DNA of 35,016 bases from Emcibacter sp. (GCA_026982375.1 JALSHF010000002.1:1-35016), one strand, 5' to 3'. Shown: positions 17,835-28,476, numbered from the stretch's first letter. Numbers and translations are program-made. The notes: generated by a model not told the origin, from the letters alone.

Positions 17835-19183
17835 GGCCGAGTTTAAGACTATATAATACCCTGAGCAAGCAGAAGGAAGATTTCAAACCGATCAAACCCG
17901 ACCATGTGACGCTTTATGTTTGCGGGCCAACGGTTTATGACTTTGCCCATGTGGGCAATGCCCGTCCGGTGGTGGTTTTTGATCTTTTGGTGCGTTTGCT
18001 GCGCCATGATTATAAACGGGTTACCTATGCGCGCAATATCACGGATATTGATGATAAAATTATCGAGGCTGCCCAGAAAAGCGGTCAGCCAATTTCTGAG
18101 ATCACTGAAAAATATACCCGTATATATGAAGAAGATATGACGGCCCTGAATGCCAGAATGCCGGATATCCGGCCAAAGGCCACGGAATATATTGATCAGA
18201 TGATCGCTATGACATCGCGTTTGATTGATAAGGGCCATGCCTATGAAAAGGACGGCCATGTGCTGTTTTCTGTGCCGAGCATGGCAGATTACGGCGCACT
18301 TTCCGGCCGGAAATTAGAGGATATGATTGCTGGGGCGCGGGTCGATGTGGCATCTTATAAAAATGATGCCGCAGATTTTATTCTGTGGAAACCTTCCACG
18401 GATAATCAGCCGGGCTGGGATAGTCCATGGGGGCGCGGGCGCCCGGGCTGGCATCTGGAATGCAGCTGCATGATCGAGGAGAATTTTGGCAAAACCATTG
18501 ATATTCATGGCGGCGGGCTGGATTTGATCTTTCCCCATCATGAAAATGAAATCGCCCAAAGTCGCTGCGCCCATGACGGCGCGCCTCTGGCCAACTATTG
18601 GATGCATAACGGTTATCTGACTGTTGAAGGCGAAAAAATGTCAAAATCCCTTGGCAATTTCGTGACCGTTCATGAATTGCTTGAGGAATTCCCCGGCAAG
18701 GGTGAGGCGATCCGCATGTGCCTGCTCAGCGCCCATTATCGCCAGCCCGTAGATTTCAGCCGCGAGGGAATCCGGCAGGCTCAAAGGCAGCTTGATCGCT
18801 GGTACCGATTGACCAAAGATGTCAAGGGGGGGGGTGAGGTGCCGGAATCTATTCTGGACGCCCTGCGCGATGACCTGAATACGCCAAGGGCCATAGCTGC
18901 GTTAAATGCGCTTGCGAAAAAAGCTGTAACGGATGATGCCGCTAAAATATCCTTGAAAGCGGCGGCGAATCTGTTTGGGCTTTTGGAACAGGATGATTGG
19001 TTTAGGGCAGCAGGTGATGATAACGCCATTTCTGAAGAGATGATCGAAAAATTAATAGATGAACGTGCAGAGGCCAAGAAAAACAAGAAATTCGCCCGGG
19101 CCGATGAAATTCGCAATATACTGGAAAAACAAAATATTTTTCTTCTTGATGGCTCAGATGGCACCACGTGGGAGCGCAAGTAA
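17831..19183 (+). CDS. cysS: Cysteinyl-tRNA synthetase
   Basis: LYVCGPTVYDFAHVGNARPVVVFD, PGWHLECSCMIEENFGKTIDIHGGGLDLIFPHHENEIAQS and KMSKSLGNFVT. ATGA overlap with gltX. Confidence 0.95.
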   Translation: MRPSLRLYNTLSKQKEDFKPIKPDHVTLYVCGPTVYDFAHVGNARPVVVFDLLVRLLRHDYKRVTYARNITDIDDKIIEAAQKSGQPISEITEKYTRIYEEDMTALNARMPDIRPKATEYIDQMIAMTSRLIDKGHAYEKDGHVLFSVPSMADYGALSGRKLEDMIAGARVDVASYKNDAADFILWKPSTDNQPGWDSPWGRGRPGWHLECSCMIEENFGKTIDIHGGGLDLIFPHHENEIAQSRCAHDGAPLANYWMHNGYLTVEGEKMSKSLGNFVTVHELLEEFPGKGEAIRMCLLSAHYRQPVDFSREGIRQAQRQLDRWYRLTKDVKGGGEVPESILDALRDDLNTPRAIAALNALAKKAVTDDAAKISLKAAANLFGLLEQDDWFRAAGDDNAISEEMIEKLIDERAEAKKNKKFARADEIRNILEKQNIFLLDGSDGTTWERK

Positions 19184-19292
19184 ATCATGATCTGTCATTG
19201 TTGCTTACGCAGAAATGGTGAGGTGGAGTAGGGGCTATTGTATCATTGTTTTTGACACTATTTGACTGACTTTCTTGTCATAATAATTTCTA

Positions 19293-20183
19293 TTATCTTA
19301 CTTCATTTATATTTGATTCTATCAACCCATTACTATCAAGCAGACAGGAAATACTATATTCCAATTCAAGGTTAAAACTGTTCTTTGCGGAAAATTTGCT
19401 GGTTACTCTTGTTCTACCATTCGGTGTTTCGTATATAGATAAATTCAGAATTCTTGAGAAGTTTACAGTGCTAGGGTGGCTAGCTACTGATTTTGCATAA
19501 TTTTCACATAGGTCAATTGCTTTTGTATTATTTATGTATTTTTTTGCTTTGAATTTAATATCATTTTCAACATCAGATTTAGAAAAGAAAACATTAAATA
19601 CTTTATATCCTTTTCCGCAAGTGACGAAAAAAACGGGATTTGACTTACTTCCTTTGCTACTTGAAATATAGGCTGATGATGTGTCAATATCTTTACACTG
19701 GGAATTTTCACGGTGAATTTTATTAACTCCAGCAATAATAATATCTTTATAAGGTCTTATATTTTTATCAAATAAGAAGTCTGCTTCCGTAAAAACTTCA
19801 AATCCCGTATGATCTATTTTTTTGCCGCGTAAAAATCTGCTTGCTATCCAGCCGCGATGAGATTGGCTAAGCCAGTCTGGGTTAATAACGCGAATTTTAG
19901 ACCAGTTTCCCTCTGAGCATTCTTCGAATACTGTGACTGAATTATCTATGGTTATATAATGTGTTGTTTTTAGTATTTTTGTAGCTTTTTGATTAATGAT
20001 TTTACTAAAATTAGATCCTGGACCTTTTCGGATATTAATTTGTGTACCATTAACTTTATATTGTTTTCCTGTTTTTATAGACGAATTACTACATGATTGG
20101 ATTTTTGCCGCATAAGATATTTTTGGAGGAAAGTAAGATATTAGTAATATGCAAAGAACCCAAATCAATTTTGATTTATACAT
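19293..20183 (-). CDS. Putative secreted SH3b-domain protein of unknown function
   Basis: Signal peptide (MYKSKLIWVLCILLISYFPPKISYAA), SH3b-like N-terminal domain (VNGTQINIRKGPGSNFSKI ... RGWIASRFLR), and an unassigned C-terminal domain. Markedly AT-rich compared with its neighbours. Confidence 0.75.
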   Translation of the reverse strand: MYKSKLIWVLCILLISYFPPKISYAAKIQSCSNSSIKTGKQYKVNGTQINIRKGPGSNFSKIINQKATKILKTTHYITIDNSVTVFEECSEGNWSKIRVINPDWLSQSHRGWIASRFLRGKKIDHTGFEVFTEADFLFDKNIRPYKDIIIAGVNKIHRENSQCKDIDTSSAYISSSKGSKSNPVFFVTCGKGYKVFNVFFSKSDVENDIKFKAKKYINNTKAIDLCENYAKSVASHPSTVNFSRILNLSIYETPNGRTRVTSKFSAKNSFNLELEYSISCLLDSNGLIESNINEVR

Positions 20184-20276
20184 TTTATTTCCTCCTATAT
20201 TTTCTACAAAACCCTATTAGTTTTTCTATCTAGGATTGAGGGTAATATATTTGGTATAATATTCATATAAGTAATA

Positions 20277-20774
20277 TTAATATTTTGTAATTTTCTTCAA
20301 AAACAACCCCAAAGCCGCAAATACCGTAGCTTCCCTGACCTTATTCCGCCCTATATCCCCAAACAGATGCTTCTCGTGCAAGGTCACACCTTCCCGACCC
20401 GCTACTGCCATATGAACCAGTCCTACAGGCTTTTCAGCACTGCCGCCGCCGGGGCCGGCGATGCCGGTGACGGAAACGGCGATATTAGCCGATGAATATT
20501 TTAAGGCACCGGTCGCCATGGCGATGGCGGTTTCGCGAGTGACCGCGCCGCCGATGCGCAGGGTTTCGGTACTGACCCCCAAAAGCTCCATCTTGGCGCG
20601 ATTGGTATAGGTGATGAAACCTCTGTCAACCACGTCCGACGATCCGGCGATCTCGGTCAAGGCGGCCATAATCAACCCGCCGGTGCAGGATTCTGCGGTT
20701 GCCAGATGAAAGCCCCTGTCCCGCGCCATTTGTAACGTCTCGGCGGCAAGCTTGATAATGTCATCAGAGAACAT
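20277..20774 (-). CDS. CinA C-terminal domain nicotinamide-nucleotide amidohydrolase family protein
   Basis: ATAESCTGGLIMAALTEIAGSSDVVDRGFITYTNRAKMELLGVS and AVSVTGIAGPGGGSAEKPVGLVHMA are CinA C-terminal/PncC signatures. Likely start MFSDD at 20774. Confidence 0.92.
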   Translation of the reverse strand: MFSDDIIKLAAETLQMARDRGFHLATAESCTGGLIMAALTEIAGSSDVVDRGFITYTNRAKMELLGVSTETLRIGGAVTRETAIAMATGALKYSSANIAVSVTGIAGPGGGSAEKPVGLVHMAVAGREGVTLHEKHLFGDIGRNKVREATVFAALGLFLKKITKY

Positions 20775-21264
20775 AAATATAAAATCCAATCACGATTGCG
20801 GCGGCCATAAATCCGGCAATGACATCATCCATCATCACGCCGTACGCGTCATGGCGGTCATCAAATATCTTAATGGGCCAGGGTTTATAGATATCAAAAA
20901 CCCGGAATGCCACAAAGGCCAGAAACATTGGACCAACGGATAGAGGGATGGTTGCCGTCATGGCGGCAATGGGCAGGCAGGCTATCCACTGGCCGGCAAC
21001 CTCATCAATGACAATTTCTCCGGGGTCGGTTTTTCCGGTTTCATCCATATAAATTTTTGATGCCCAAAGACCCACCATAAACACAAGGATGATGGCCACA
21101 GATAAACCCATGGGGCCAAAGCGTTCAATGATGATCCAGGCAAAGGGCAGGGCGGCCAATGATCCCATTGTGCCGGGCGCTTTTGGGGCAAGGCCGGAAT
21201 AAAACCATGTGGCCAGCAACAGGGCCGGATGAATTGGGGATTTTGACCATTTATCTACGAACAT
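20764..21264 (-). CDS. pgpA: Phosphatidylglycerophosphatase A
   Basis: LATWFYSGLAPKAPGTMGSLAALPFAW, DEVAGQWIA and DIYKPWPIKIFDDR...GVMMDDVIAG are PgpA signatures. Confidence 0.92.
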   Translation of the reverse strand: MFVDKWSKSPIHPALLLATWFYSGLAPKAPGTMGSLAALPFAWIIIERFGPMGLSVAIILVFMVGLWASKIYMDETGKTDPGEIVIDEVAGQWIACLPIAAMTATIPLSVGPMFLAFVAFRVFDIYKPWPIKIFDDRHDAYGVMMDDVIAGFMAAAIVIGFYIYVL

Positions 21265-21276
21265 ATTTCATTCTCT

Positions 21277-22464
21277 CTACTCTGGTAATCTGACGGTTGC
21301 AATGGCTTGGGCGGCGATGCCTTCTTTGCGGCCTGTAAAGCCAAGCTTTTCTGTTGTGGTGGCTTTTATGCTGACCCGCGAAGGGGTAATACTCAGAATA
21401 TTGGCGATATTCTCCCGCATGGCTTGGGCGTGGGGCAAGATTTTGGGGGCTTCGCAAATGATTGTCAGGTCAATATTGCTGATGATGCCGCCCTCTTCCT
21501 TGATCAGCTGCGCCGCATGTTTGAGGAATATGTCAGAGCTTGCTCCTTTCCATTGATCATCGCTGGGCGGAAAATACTGACCGATATCACCTGCGCCAAT
21601 GGCCCCGAGCATAGCGTCGGTTAAGGCATGCAAGGCCACATCAGCGTCCGAATGACCTTTCAATTTCTGGTCATGGTCGATTGGAATGCCGCCCAATATC
21701 ACTTGGCTGCCCTCTTCAAAGGCATGGACATCATACCCAAGCCCGCTGCGTATATCGGTAAGATTGTCTTTAATCATATTTTCGGCCTTTTTGAGGTCTT
21801 CACGTGTGGTTATTTTAAAATTACTTTCTTCGCCGGTTATGGTTAAGACTTGAACGCCGCAGGATTCCGCAATGGCGGAATCGTCAGTCATATCCTGTGT
21901 TTCCATTCTTTTATGTGCCATGAATATCAGCTTGTAGCGAAAAGCTTGCGGCGTTTGCGCCAGTGCCAATGTCTTGCGATCCATGGTTTCCTTTATTTTA
22001 TTTTTGCTGACCAGCTTAACGGTATCAACCACGGGGAGGACAGGAACCACCGCGCCATGATCGGTAGCCGCAATGATAATATCCTCAATATGTTTTGGTG
22101 ATATGAAAGGGCGGGCCGCATCATGAATTAAAACCAGATCAGGCTCATCCTGAGCAAGGCCTTGCAAGCCGTTCATAACGGATTGTTGCCGTGTCGCGCC
22201 GCCAGGCACGGGATCAAGGATGGTCATCACCTGACCTTTTTGGGCCTGATCTTCCTGCGTTATGGCTTGGGTGGATAGATCATATAATGCGCGGTCATCT
22301 GGATGAATAACGCATTGAATCAAGTCAATGTAAGGCACCTTGGCAAAAGTTTCGATGGTGCGTTCAAGGATTGTTTTTCCGCAAACTGATATATATTGCT
22401 TGGGAATTTCCCCGCCTGCTCTATGGCCTCTGCCCGCAGCAACTATTATTACGGCAACCCTCAT
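21277..22464 (-). CDS. ispDF: Bifunctional IspD/IspF (2-C-methyl-D-erythritol 4-phosphate cytidylyltransferase / MECDP synthase)
   Basis: IspD half (VIIVAAGRGHRAGGEIPKQYISVCGKTILERT; LIHDAARPFIS) fused to IspF half (SGLGYDVHAFEEGSQVILGGIPIDHDQKLKGHSDADVALHALTDAMLGAIGAGDIGQYFPPSD). Confidence 0.95.
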   Translation of the reverse strand: MRVAVIIVAAGRGHRAGGEIPKQYISVCGKTILERTIETFAKVPYIDLIQCVIHPDDRALYDLSTQAITQEDQAQKGQVMTILDPVPGGATRQQSVMNGLQGLAQDEPDLVLIHDAARPFISPKHIEDIIIAATDHGAVVPVLPVVDTVKLVSKNKIKETMDRKTLALAQTPQAFRYKLIFMAHKRMETQDMTDDSAIAESCGVQVLTITGEESNFKITTREDLKKAENMIKDNLTDIRSGLGYDVHAFEEGSQVILGGIPIDHDQKLKGHSDADVALHALTDAMLGAIGAGDIGQYFPPSDDQWKGASSDIFLKHAAQLIKEEGGIISNIDLTIICEAPKILPHAQAMRENIANILSITPSRVSIKATTTEKLGFTGRKEGIAAQAIATVRLPE

Positions 22465-22636
22465 AACATCATCATTCCATTCGTTATTTAAGGGGCTAAA
22501 TCTATCATTCCGGCATAAAAAAGTCTGTATTTTTCTTGAAGTAATTGTCCTTTGACCCGGAAAGCCTTTTCAGCTATAGTGCCGCGTAATTTTGCTTAAA
22601 CATTAATCATTAATATGAATTGCTTAAATATTAGAC

Positions 22637-23638
22637 ATGACTTTGAAAAATATGACCATAGACATTGGGCCGATTACGCTGGAAGACCCTGTTTTGTTAT
22701 GCCCGATGGCCGGCGTAACCGATCTGCCTTTTAGAAGATTGGTCAAAAGCTTTGGGGCGGGGCTTGTTACATCTGAAATGATTGCCAGTCAGGCGATGAT
22801 ACGGGATCATAAACGTACCCATAAAATGGCCTATGCGGAAAGCGATGAATATCTGATGTCTGTACAGCTTGCCGGCCATGACCCTGATATGATGGCGCAG
22901 GCCGCCAAGATGAATCAGGATAAAGGGGCCAAAATCATTGACATCAATATGGGTTGCCCTGCCAAAAAAATTGTTAATGGCTATGCGGGATCGGCCTTGA
23001 TGCAGGATTTGACCATTGCCAAAAGTATATTGCTCGCCGTTGTGGAGGCCGTGGACGTGCCTGTGACCCTGAAAATGCGCACAGGCTGGGATATTACGAA
23101 CCGCAATGCCCCCGAACTTGCCCGCATTGCCGAGGACGTCGGTATTAAAATGGTGACGGTTCATGGCCGAACCAGAAATCAGATGTATAAAGGCAAAGCG
23201 GACTGGACATTCATTCATCAAGTCAAAGATGCCGTGTCTCTTCCGGTGATTGCCAACGGGGATATTGTTACCTGCGAAGATGCCGCGGAAGCCCTGCGTC
23301 AATCCGGCGCGGACGGTGTCATGATTGGCCGGGGGGCATATGGCAAACCGTGGTTTTTATCACAAGTCATTCATTATTTAAAAACCGGCGAAAAACTGCC
23401 GGATCCAAGCCTGGCAGAGCTCAAATATATTGTGATTAATCATTATCAGGCCATGCTTGACCATTACGGTGAAGAGGCCGGCAAGAGAATCGCCCGCAAG
23501 CATATTTCATGGTACACAAAAGGGTTAAGGGACAGCGCTTCTTTCCGCCAGCAGGTCAATCACTTAAGTGATTCAAGTCAGGTGAGGGATATGATTCATC
23601 GTTTCTTTGATCCGTTGATTGCGGAGGTGGCCGCTTGA
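22637..23638 (+). CDS. dusB: tRNA-dihydrouridine synthase
   Basis: [56 protein letters not shown] and [18 protein letters not shown]. Located upstream of ntrB, as is common in alphaproteobacteria. Confidence 0.93.
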   Translation: MTLKNMTIDIGPITLEDPVLLCPMAGVTDLPFRRLVKSFGAGLVTSEMIASQAMIRDHKRTHKMAYAESDEYLMSVQLAGHDPDMMAQAAKMNQDKGAKIIDINMGCPAKKIVNGYAGSALMQDLTIAKSILLAVVEAVDVPVTLKMRTGWDITNRNAPELARIAEDVGIKMVTVHGRTRNQMYKGKADWTFIHQVKDAVSLPVIANGDIVTCEDAAEALRQSGADGVMIGRGAYGKPWFLSQVIHYLKTGEKLPDPSLAELKYIVINHYQAMLDHYGEEAGKRIARKHISWYTKGLRDSASFRQQVNHLSDSSQVRDMIHRFFDPLIAEVAA

Positions 23639-24723
23639 AACCGCAAACCGTTATAAGCCAGGATTTGATTTTAAATTCCCTGCCGGATTCTATTGTCGTG
23701 GTAAGTAGCGAAAATCAAATCACTTATGTGAATAACGCGGCGGAACAATTGTTTTTCTCCGGGGCTAAGATGTTGCTTAAGCGTAAGCTGGACGAGATTG
23801 TATCGCATGATAGTCCACTCGTGGCTATCATTGGCCAATCCCGGAAAAGCAAGGCTATTATTTCTGAATATGACATTATATTGGCCAGCCCGAAATACGG
23901 TAACAAGCGTGTGGATATTCATGTGTCCCCCCTTATGGACAGGGGGGGAGACATCGTTATTCAGCTGCAGGAAAGAAGTATCGCCCAGAAAATAAGCCAA
24001 CAGTTAAACCATCGGGGGGCTGCGCGGTCAGTCGCCGGCATGGCGTCTGTTTTAGCCCATGAGATTAAAAACCCCTTGTCCGGCATTCGAGGCTCGGCGC
24101 AGCTTTTAGAGCAGGACGCCAGTGAAGAAGACAAGGGCCTCACCCGCCTGATCTGTGAAGAGACGGACCGGATTTGCGCGCTCGTCGACCGCATGGAGGT
24201 TTTCTCCAATAACAAACCTATTGTACCGGAAGATATCAATATCCATTCAGTATTGGAACATGTTCGAAAACTGGCCCAGAACGGGTTTGGCAAGCATGTG
24301 ACGTTCAAAGAAAAATATGACCCTTCCATTCCGTCAGCGCGCGGTGACAAGGGGCAGTTGATTCAGGTTTTTTTGAATTTGATTAAAAATGCTGTTGAGG
24401 CATTGCCGCCATCAAAGGGTGGGGAGGTGACCTTGACGACGGCTTACCGTCATGGGGTGAGGGTTGCTGTTGCAGGAACCGGCGAACGTATGCATTTGCC
24501 GCTGGAAATCTGCGTGATTGATAACGGCAGCGGCATTATGGATGACCTAAAACCGCATTTATTTGATCCGTTTGTCACCACAAAACCTTCAGGCACAGGT
24601 TTGGGGCTGGCGCTGGTGGCAAAAATAATTGGCGATCATGGCGGCATTATTGAATGTGATACGGCCCGGGAGAATACGATTTTCAGGGTATTGTTACCAA
24701 GCTATAAAGGACAGGGGTTATGA
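23635..24723 (+). CDS. ntrB: Nitrogen regulation sensor histidine kinase NtrB
   Basis: PAS domain, H-box [26 protein letters not shown], and N/G boxes ([45 protein letters not shown]). ATGA overlaps with both neighbours. Confidence 0.93.
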   Translation: MKPQTVISQDLILNSLPDSIVVVSSENQITYVNNAAEQLFFSGAKMLLKRKLDEIVSHDSPLVAIIGQSRKSKAIISEYDIILASPKYGNKRVDIHVSPLMDRGGDIVIQLQERSIAQKISQQLNHRGAARSVAGMASVLAHEIKNPLSGIRGSAQLLEQDASEEDKGLTRLICEETDRICALVDRMEVFSNNKPIVPEDINIHSVLEHVRKLAQNGFGKHVTFKEKYDPSIPSARGDKGQLIQVFLNLIKNAVEALPPSKGGEVTLTTAYRHGVRVAVAGTGERMHLPLEICVIDNGSGIMDDLKPHLFDPFVTTKPSGTGLGLALVAKIIGDHGGIIECDTARENTIFRVLLPSYKGQGL

Positions 24724-26168
24724 CCGGTAAAATGCTGTTAATAGCAGATGATGACAAGGCCATACGCACTGTATTGTCCAAGGCTTTGGAAAGAGAAGGT
24801 TATGAGGTTAAATTAACCAGCAATGCCGCCACCCTGTGGCGCTGGGTATCCAGCGGAGAGGGCGACCTGGTAATCACGGATGTTGTCATGCCCGATGAAA
24901 ATGGCCTTGACCTTCTGCTGAAGATTAAAAAAATCCGTCCCGGTTTGCCTGTGATTGTCATGTCGGCGCAAAATACCTTGATGACGGCGGTGAAGGCAAC
25001 GGAACGCGGGGCTTATGATTATCTGCCAAAACCGTTTGATTTAAATGAGTTAAAGTCCGTTGTTGCCAAAGCCCTTACGGTAAAGCCTAATATGGTTGAT
25101 GCGCCCGCCGTGGATGATGAGGCAGAGGATCTGCCCTTGATCGGCCGTTCGCCCGCCATGCAAAATGTATATCGCGTTATGGCCCGCCTGATGGCGACTG
25201 ATCTGACTGTTACCATAACCGGCGAGTCCGGTACCGGGAAAGAATTGGTGGCCAAAGCCCTACATGATTTTGGTAAACGTAAAAACAGTCCTTTTGTCGC
25301 GCTAAATATGGCGGCAATCCCGAGGGAGTTGATCGAGAGCGAATTATTCGGCCATGAAAAAGGGGCTTTTACCGGTGCGGAAAGCCGTAGTTCAGGCCGT
25401 TTTGAGCAGGCACAGGGCGGAACATTGTTTTTAGATGAAATTGGCGATATGCCGCTTGAGGCACAAACCCGATTGCTCCGCGTGCTGCAGGAAGGGGAAT
25501 ATACGGCAGTTGGCGGCAAGAGAACGATAAAAACAGATGTCCGTATTATTTGCGCCACCCACCGTGACCTCAAATCTTTGATAAGCCATGGTCTATTCAG
25601 GGAAGATTTATATTACCGGTTGAATGTTGTCCCGCTAAGATTGCCGCCTTTGCGCGAGAGAGTTGAAGATATCAACGACCTCATGCGCCAGTTTTTGAAC
25701 AGCTATGCCGCAGAAAATTCTCAAGTACCAAAGCTCATTGATAAAGAAGCCTTGAATTATCTCAAGCAATACCCTTGGCCGGGGAATGTGCGTGAATTGG
25801 AAAATCTATGCCAGCGTATTGCCGCGCTGTATGTTGAGGATACGATAACCCTTGATATTGTCTGCTCGGAAATGGTGCCCTTGCCTGTTGGCGGACAGGC
25901 TGAAGAAAATGGGGTTGTCTCTGATGAGACCCTTCAGGAGTCCATAAATCGCCACCTTAAACGTTATTTTGATGCCCATCTTCCCCATGATTTACCCCCG
26001 CCCGGATTATATTCCCGCCTGCTTAGTGAATTTGAGAGACCTTTGATTGAAAATACATTGTCAGCGACCAGAGGCAACCAGATAAAAGCGGCAGAATTGT
26101 TAGGGCTGAACCGAAATACCTTGCGTAAGAAAATCAAAGATTTGAATATTGATATCCGGAGAAGTTAA
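24720..26168 (+). CDS. ntrC: Nitrogen regulation response regulator NtrC
   Basis: Receiver domain ([15 protein letters not shown]), AAA+ sigma54 activator domain with GESGTGKE and an intact GAFTGA loop ([24 protein letters not shown]), and Fis-type HTH ([24 protein letters not shown]). Confidence 0.94.
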   Translation: MTGKMLLIADDDKAIRTVLSKALEREGYEVKLTSNAATLWRWVSSGEGDLVITDVVMPDENGLDLLLKIKKIRPGLPVIVMSAQNTLMTAVKATERGAYDYLPKPFDLNELKSVVAKALTVKPNMVDAPAVDDEAEDLPLIGRSPAMQNVYRVMARLMATDLTVTITGESGTGKELVAKALHDFGKRKNSPFVALNMAAIPRELIESELFGHEKGAFTGAESRSSGRFEQAQGGTLFLDEIGDMPLEAQTRLLRVLQEGEYTAVGGKRTIKTDVRIICATHRDLKSLISHGLFREDLYYRLNVVPLRLPPLRERVEDINDLMRQFLNSYAAENSQVPKLIDKEALNYLKQYPWPGNVRELENLCQRIAALYVEDTITLDIVCSEMVPLPVGGQAEENGVVSDETLQESINRHLKRYFDAHLPHDLPPPGLYSRLLSEFERPLIENTLSATRGNQIKAAELLGLNRNTLRKKIKDLNIDIRRS

Positions 26169-26182
26169 AGACAGATTTGAGA

Positions 26183-26200
26183 TGTTGTAAAATTACAACA
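26183..26200. promoter_or_regulatory. Perfect inverted repeat in the ntrC-ntrY gap
   Basis: TGTTGTAA-AA-TTACAACA: 8-bp perfect arms, 2 nt upstream of ATG 26203. Confidence 0.55.
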
Positions 26201-26202
26201 AT

Positions 26203-28476
26203 ATGATATTCTGCATTCAGATGTACATGATAAACGCTAAAAAATTTAGAAGACTTGGCTCATGGGCAAGAAAAGTGAATCTTGCCCGCAAGTCAACTTA
26301 TGGATTAGCCATCGCGGCTGTTTTATCTGTTCTGGCGACCTTTGCGACCTTCTCCGATGTCGGGCCGTTTCTGCCTACTTCCAGTACACTTTTCGTAATG
26401 TTGACCATAAATCTGGCTATTTTGCTTATTTTTGCCGCCATGATTGCGCGGCAAATTATCCAATTAAGGGCAGGGCAAAAGTCGGGGCTTGGTAGCTCCC
26501 GGCTGCATAGGCGTATTATAACCTTATTCAGTATTGTCGCGATCACACCAACGATTATTGTGGCTATTGTATCCGGAATGTTTCTGGAATTTGGGCTGCA
26601 AAGCTGGTTCAGTGACAAGGTTCGCACCGCACTTGATAATTCTCAGGCTGTGGCAGAGGCCTATATAGAAGAACATAAAAAAGCCCTTCAGGCCGATGTT
26701 TTAGGGGTGGCGAGAGATTTGAATGCGCAGGCCTTCAGCTTGACACAAAACCAGTTGTTATTGGAACAGGCATTATCGGTCCAAGCCCAACATTTATCTC
26801 TATCAGAAGCCATTATATTCGAACGCAACGGGCAGGTTAAGGCGCGGGCTAAAACCACATTAAGTTTGATAGGAGATTCATTTCCGCTGGCTGCGCTGGA
26901 AATGGCCGCCAAGGGGAGTATCGTGCCGATCATTGGTGGTGATAATGATAACCGTGTGAGAGTATTGGTCGCATTGGATGGATTTCTAGGGTATTTCCTG
27001 TATATCAGTCGCTTTGTTGACCCCAAGGCGCTTGCTCTTGTGAAAAATACCAAGGATGCGCGATCAGACTATATGGCGGCACTGAATGATAAATCCCGGT
27101 ATAGGCTGTGGTTTAATTTAACTTATATCATCATTGCCTTTTTAATTCTTCTTGCCGCGATCTGGATGGGTATCGGCTTCGCCAGAAAATTAATGGAGCC
27201 GATCACAAATTTGGTTGATGCATCGGAAAAAGTAGGCAAGGGAGATTTTACAGCGCGCGCGCCCATTAAAAAAGGCTATGATGATCTGGGGGGCTTGACC
27301 AGAGCTTTTAACAAAATGACCCGCCAACTGGATCAGCAGCAAAAGGATATTCTGGAGACCAGTCTGGAACTTGAAGAGCGACACCGCTTTATGGAAGCTG
27401 TGCTTACCGGCGTTTCAGCGGGTATTATGGGGCTTGATCCCACAGGCAAGGTAACATTGCCGAATAGATCTGCGGCAAATTTGCTTAATCTGCCGATGTC
27501 GCAGATTCTAGGGGCGCAAATTCAGACAATTATGCCCGAAGCTGAAAGTCTGTTTAATAAAATTCGATTGACGCAATCACAATCTGTACAGGATCAGATT
27601 GTGATAGATCGCGATGATATAAACCTCAACCTAATGGTCAGAATAACGGCAGAGACCAAAAATTCCGAGATTCAGGGGTTTGTTATCGCTTTTGATGATA
27701 TCACCGATCAGGTTGCGGCTCAGAGGACAGCGGCATGGTCAGATATTGCCCAGCGCATTGCCCATGAAATAAAAAACCCGCTAACACCCATTCAATTATC
27801 GGCAGAAAGGTTAAAACGAAAATACCTGAAGGAAATTAAAAGTGATCCGGCGGTTTTCGTCCAATGTACCGATACTATTGTTCGGCAGGTGGGCGACCTT
27901 AGGCGCATGGTTGATGAATTTTCCTCATTTGCACGGATGCCAGCGCCAAATGTTAAAACAGAAAATTTAGCAGAGATTATCAAGCAGGCTTACTTCTTGC
28001 AGGAGGTTGCCAACAGCAATATTGAATTTGATTTGAATTGCCCGGCAGATTTTTTGGCGATCGAATGTGATGCAGCCCAGATTGGACAGGCTTTGACTAA
28101 TTTGATTAAAAATGCGGCGGAATCAATCGCTGCAATGGAAATTTCTGCAAAGAATGATGGTTCAGACTATCAGGGGAGTATCGAAATATCCATTGAGGAT
28201 GACATAAAAGAAACAAGGATTCACATCATTGATAACGGTACAGGAATTCCTGAACATCTAAGAGATAAGCTGGTCGAGCCTTACGTAACAACCCGAACCA
28301 AAGGCACCGGGCTTGGTCTGGCTATTGTCAAAAAGATAATGATGGATCATGGCGGCGAACTGCTTATGGAGAATAATTCGGGATTGGGGGCAAGGATTAC
28401 GTTAATATTCAATAAAAATGCCCATATTCAAAAAACTGCCTCAAATGATAGCGTAAGGATGATGTATGGCTCTTGA
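26203..28476 (+). CDS. ntrY: Nitrogen regulation sensor histidine kinase NtrY
   Basis: Several N-terminal TM segments, HAMP (RKLMEPITNLVDASEKVGKGDFTARAPIKKGYDDLGGLTRAFNKMT), PAS, and H-box [30 protein letters not shown]. The start codon is uncertain; 26221 and 26227 are alternatives. Confidence 0.92.
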   Translation: MIFCIQMYMINAKKFRRLGSWARKVNLARKSTYGLAIAAVLSVLATFATFSDVGPFLPTSSTLFVMLTINLAILLIFAAMIARQIIQLRAGQKSGLGSSRLHRRIITLFSIVAITPTIIVAIVSGMFLEFGLQSWFSDKVRTALDNSQAVAEAYIEEHKKALQADVLGVARDLNAQAFSLTQNQLLLEQALSVQAQHLSLSEAIIFERNGQVKARAKTTLSLIGDSFPLAALEMAAKGSIVPIIGGDNDNRVRVLVALDGFLGYFLYISRFVDPKALALVKNTKDARSDYMAALNDKSRYRLWFNLTYIIIAFLILLAAIWMGIGFARKLMEPITNLVDASEKVGKGDFTARAPIKKGYDDLGGLTRAFNKMTRQLDQQQKDILETSLELEERHRFMEAVLTGVSAGIMGLDPTGKVTLPNRSAANLLNLPMSQILGAQIQTIMPEAESLFNKIRLTQSQSVQDQIVIDRDDINLNLMVRITAETKNSEIQGFVIAFDDITDQVAAQRTAAWSDIAQRIAHEIKNPLTPIQLSAERLKRKYLKEIKSDPAVFVQCTDTIVRQVGDLRRMVDEFSSFARMPAPNVKTENLAEIIKQAYFLQEVANSNIEFDLNCPADFLAIECDAAQIGQALTNLIKNAAESIAAMEISAKNDGSDYQGSIEISIEDDIKETRIHIIDNGTGIPEHLRDKLVEPYVTTRTKGTGLGLAIVKKIMMDHGGELLMENNSGLGARITLIFNKNAHIQKTASNDSVRMMYGS

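Noticed and set aside
19184-19292. Possible tRNA remnant or attachment site near the AT-rich SH3b gene
   Set aside because: I could not fold a tRNA-like cloverleaf or find flanking direct repeats; the cysS-side gap shows only weak AT-rich hairpins.
22575-22605. Possible sigma54 promoter upstream of dusB-ntrB (GTGCCGCGTAATTTTGC)
   Set aside because: It lacks the near-invariant GG of the -24 element.
22697-23302. 201-aa minus-strand ORF inside dusB
   Set aside because: Antisense to a well-supported dusB gene with no domain motifs.
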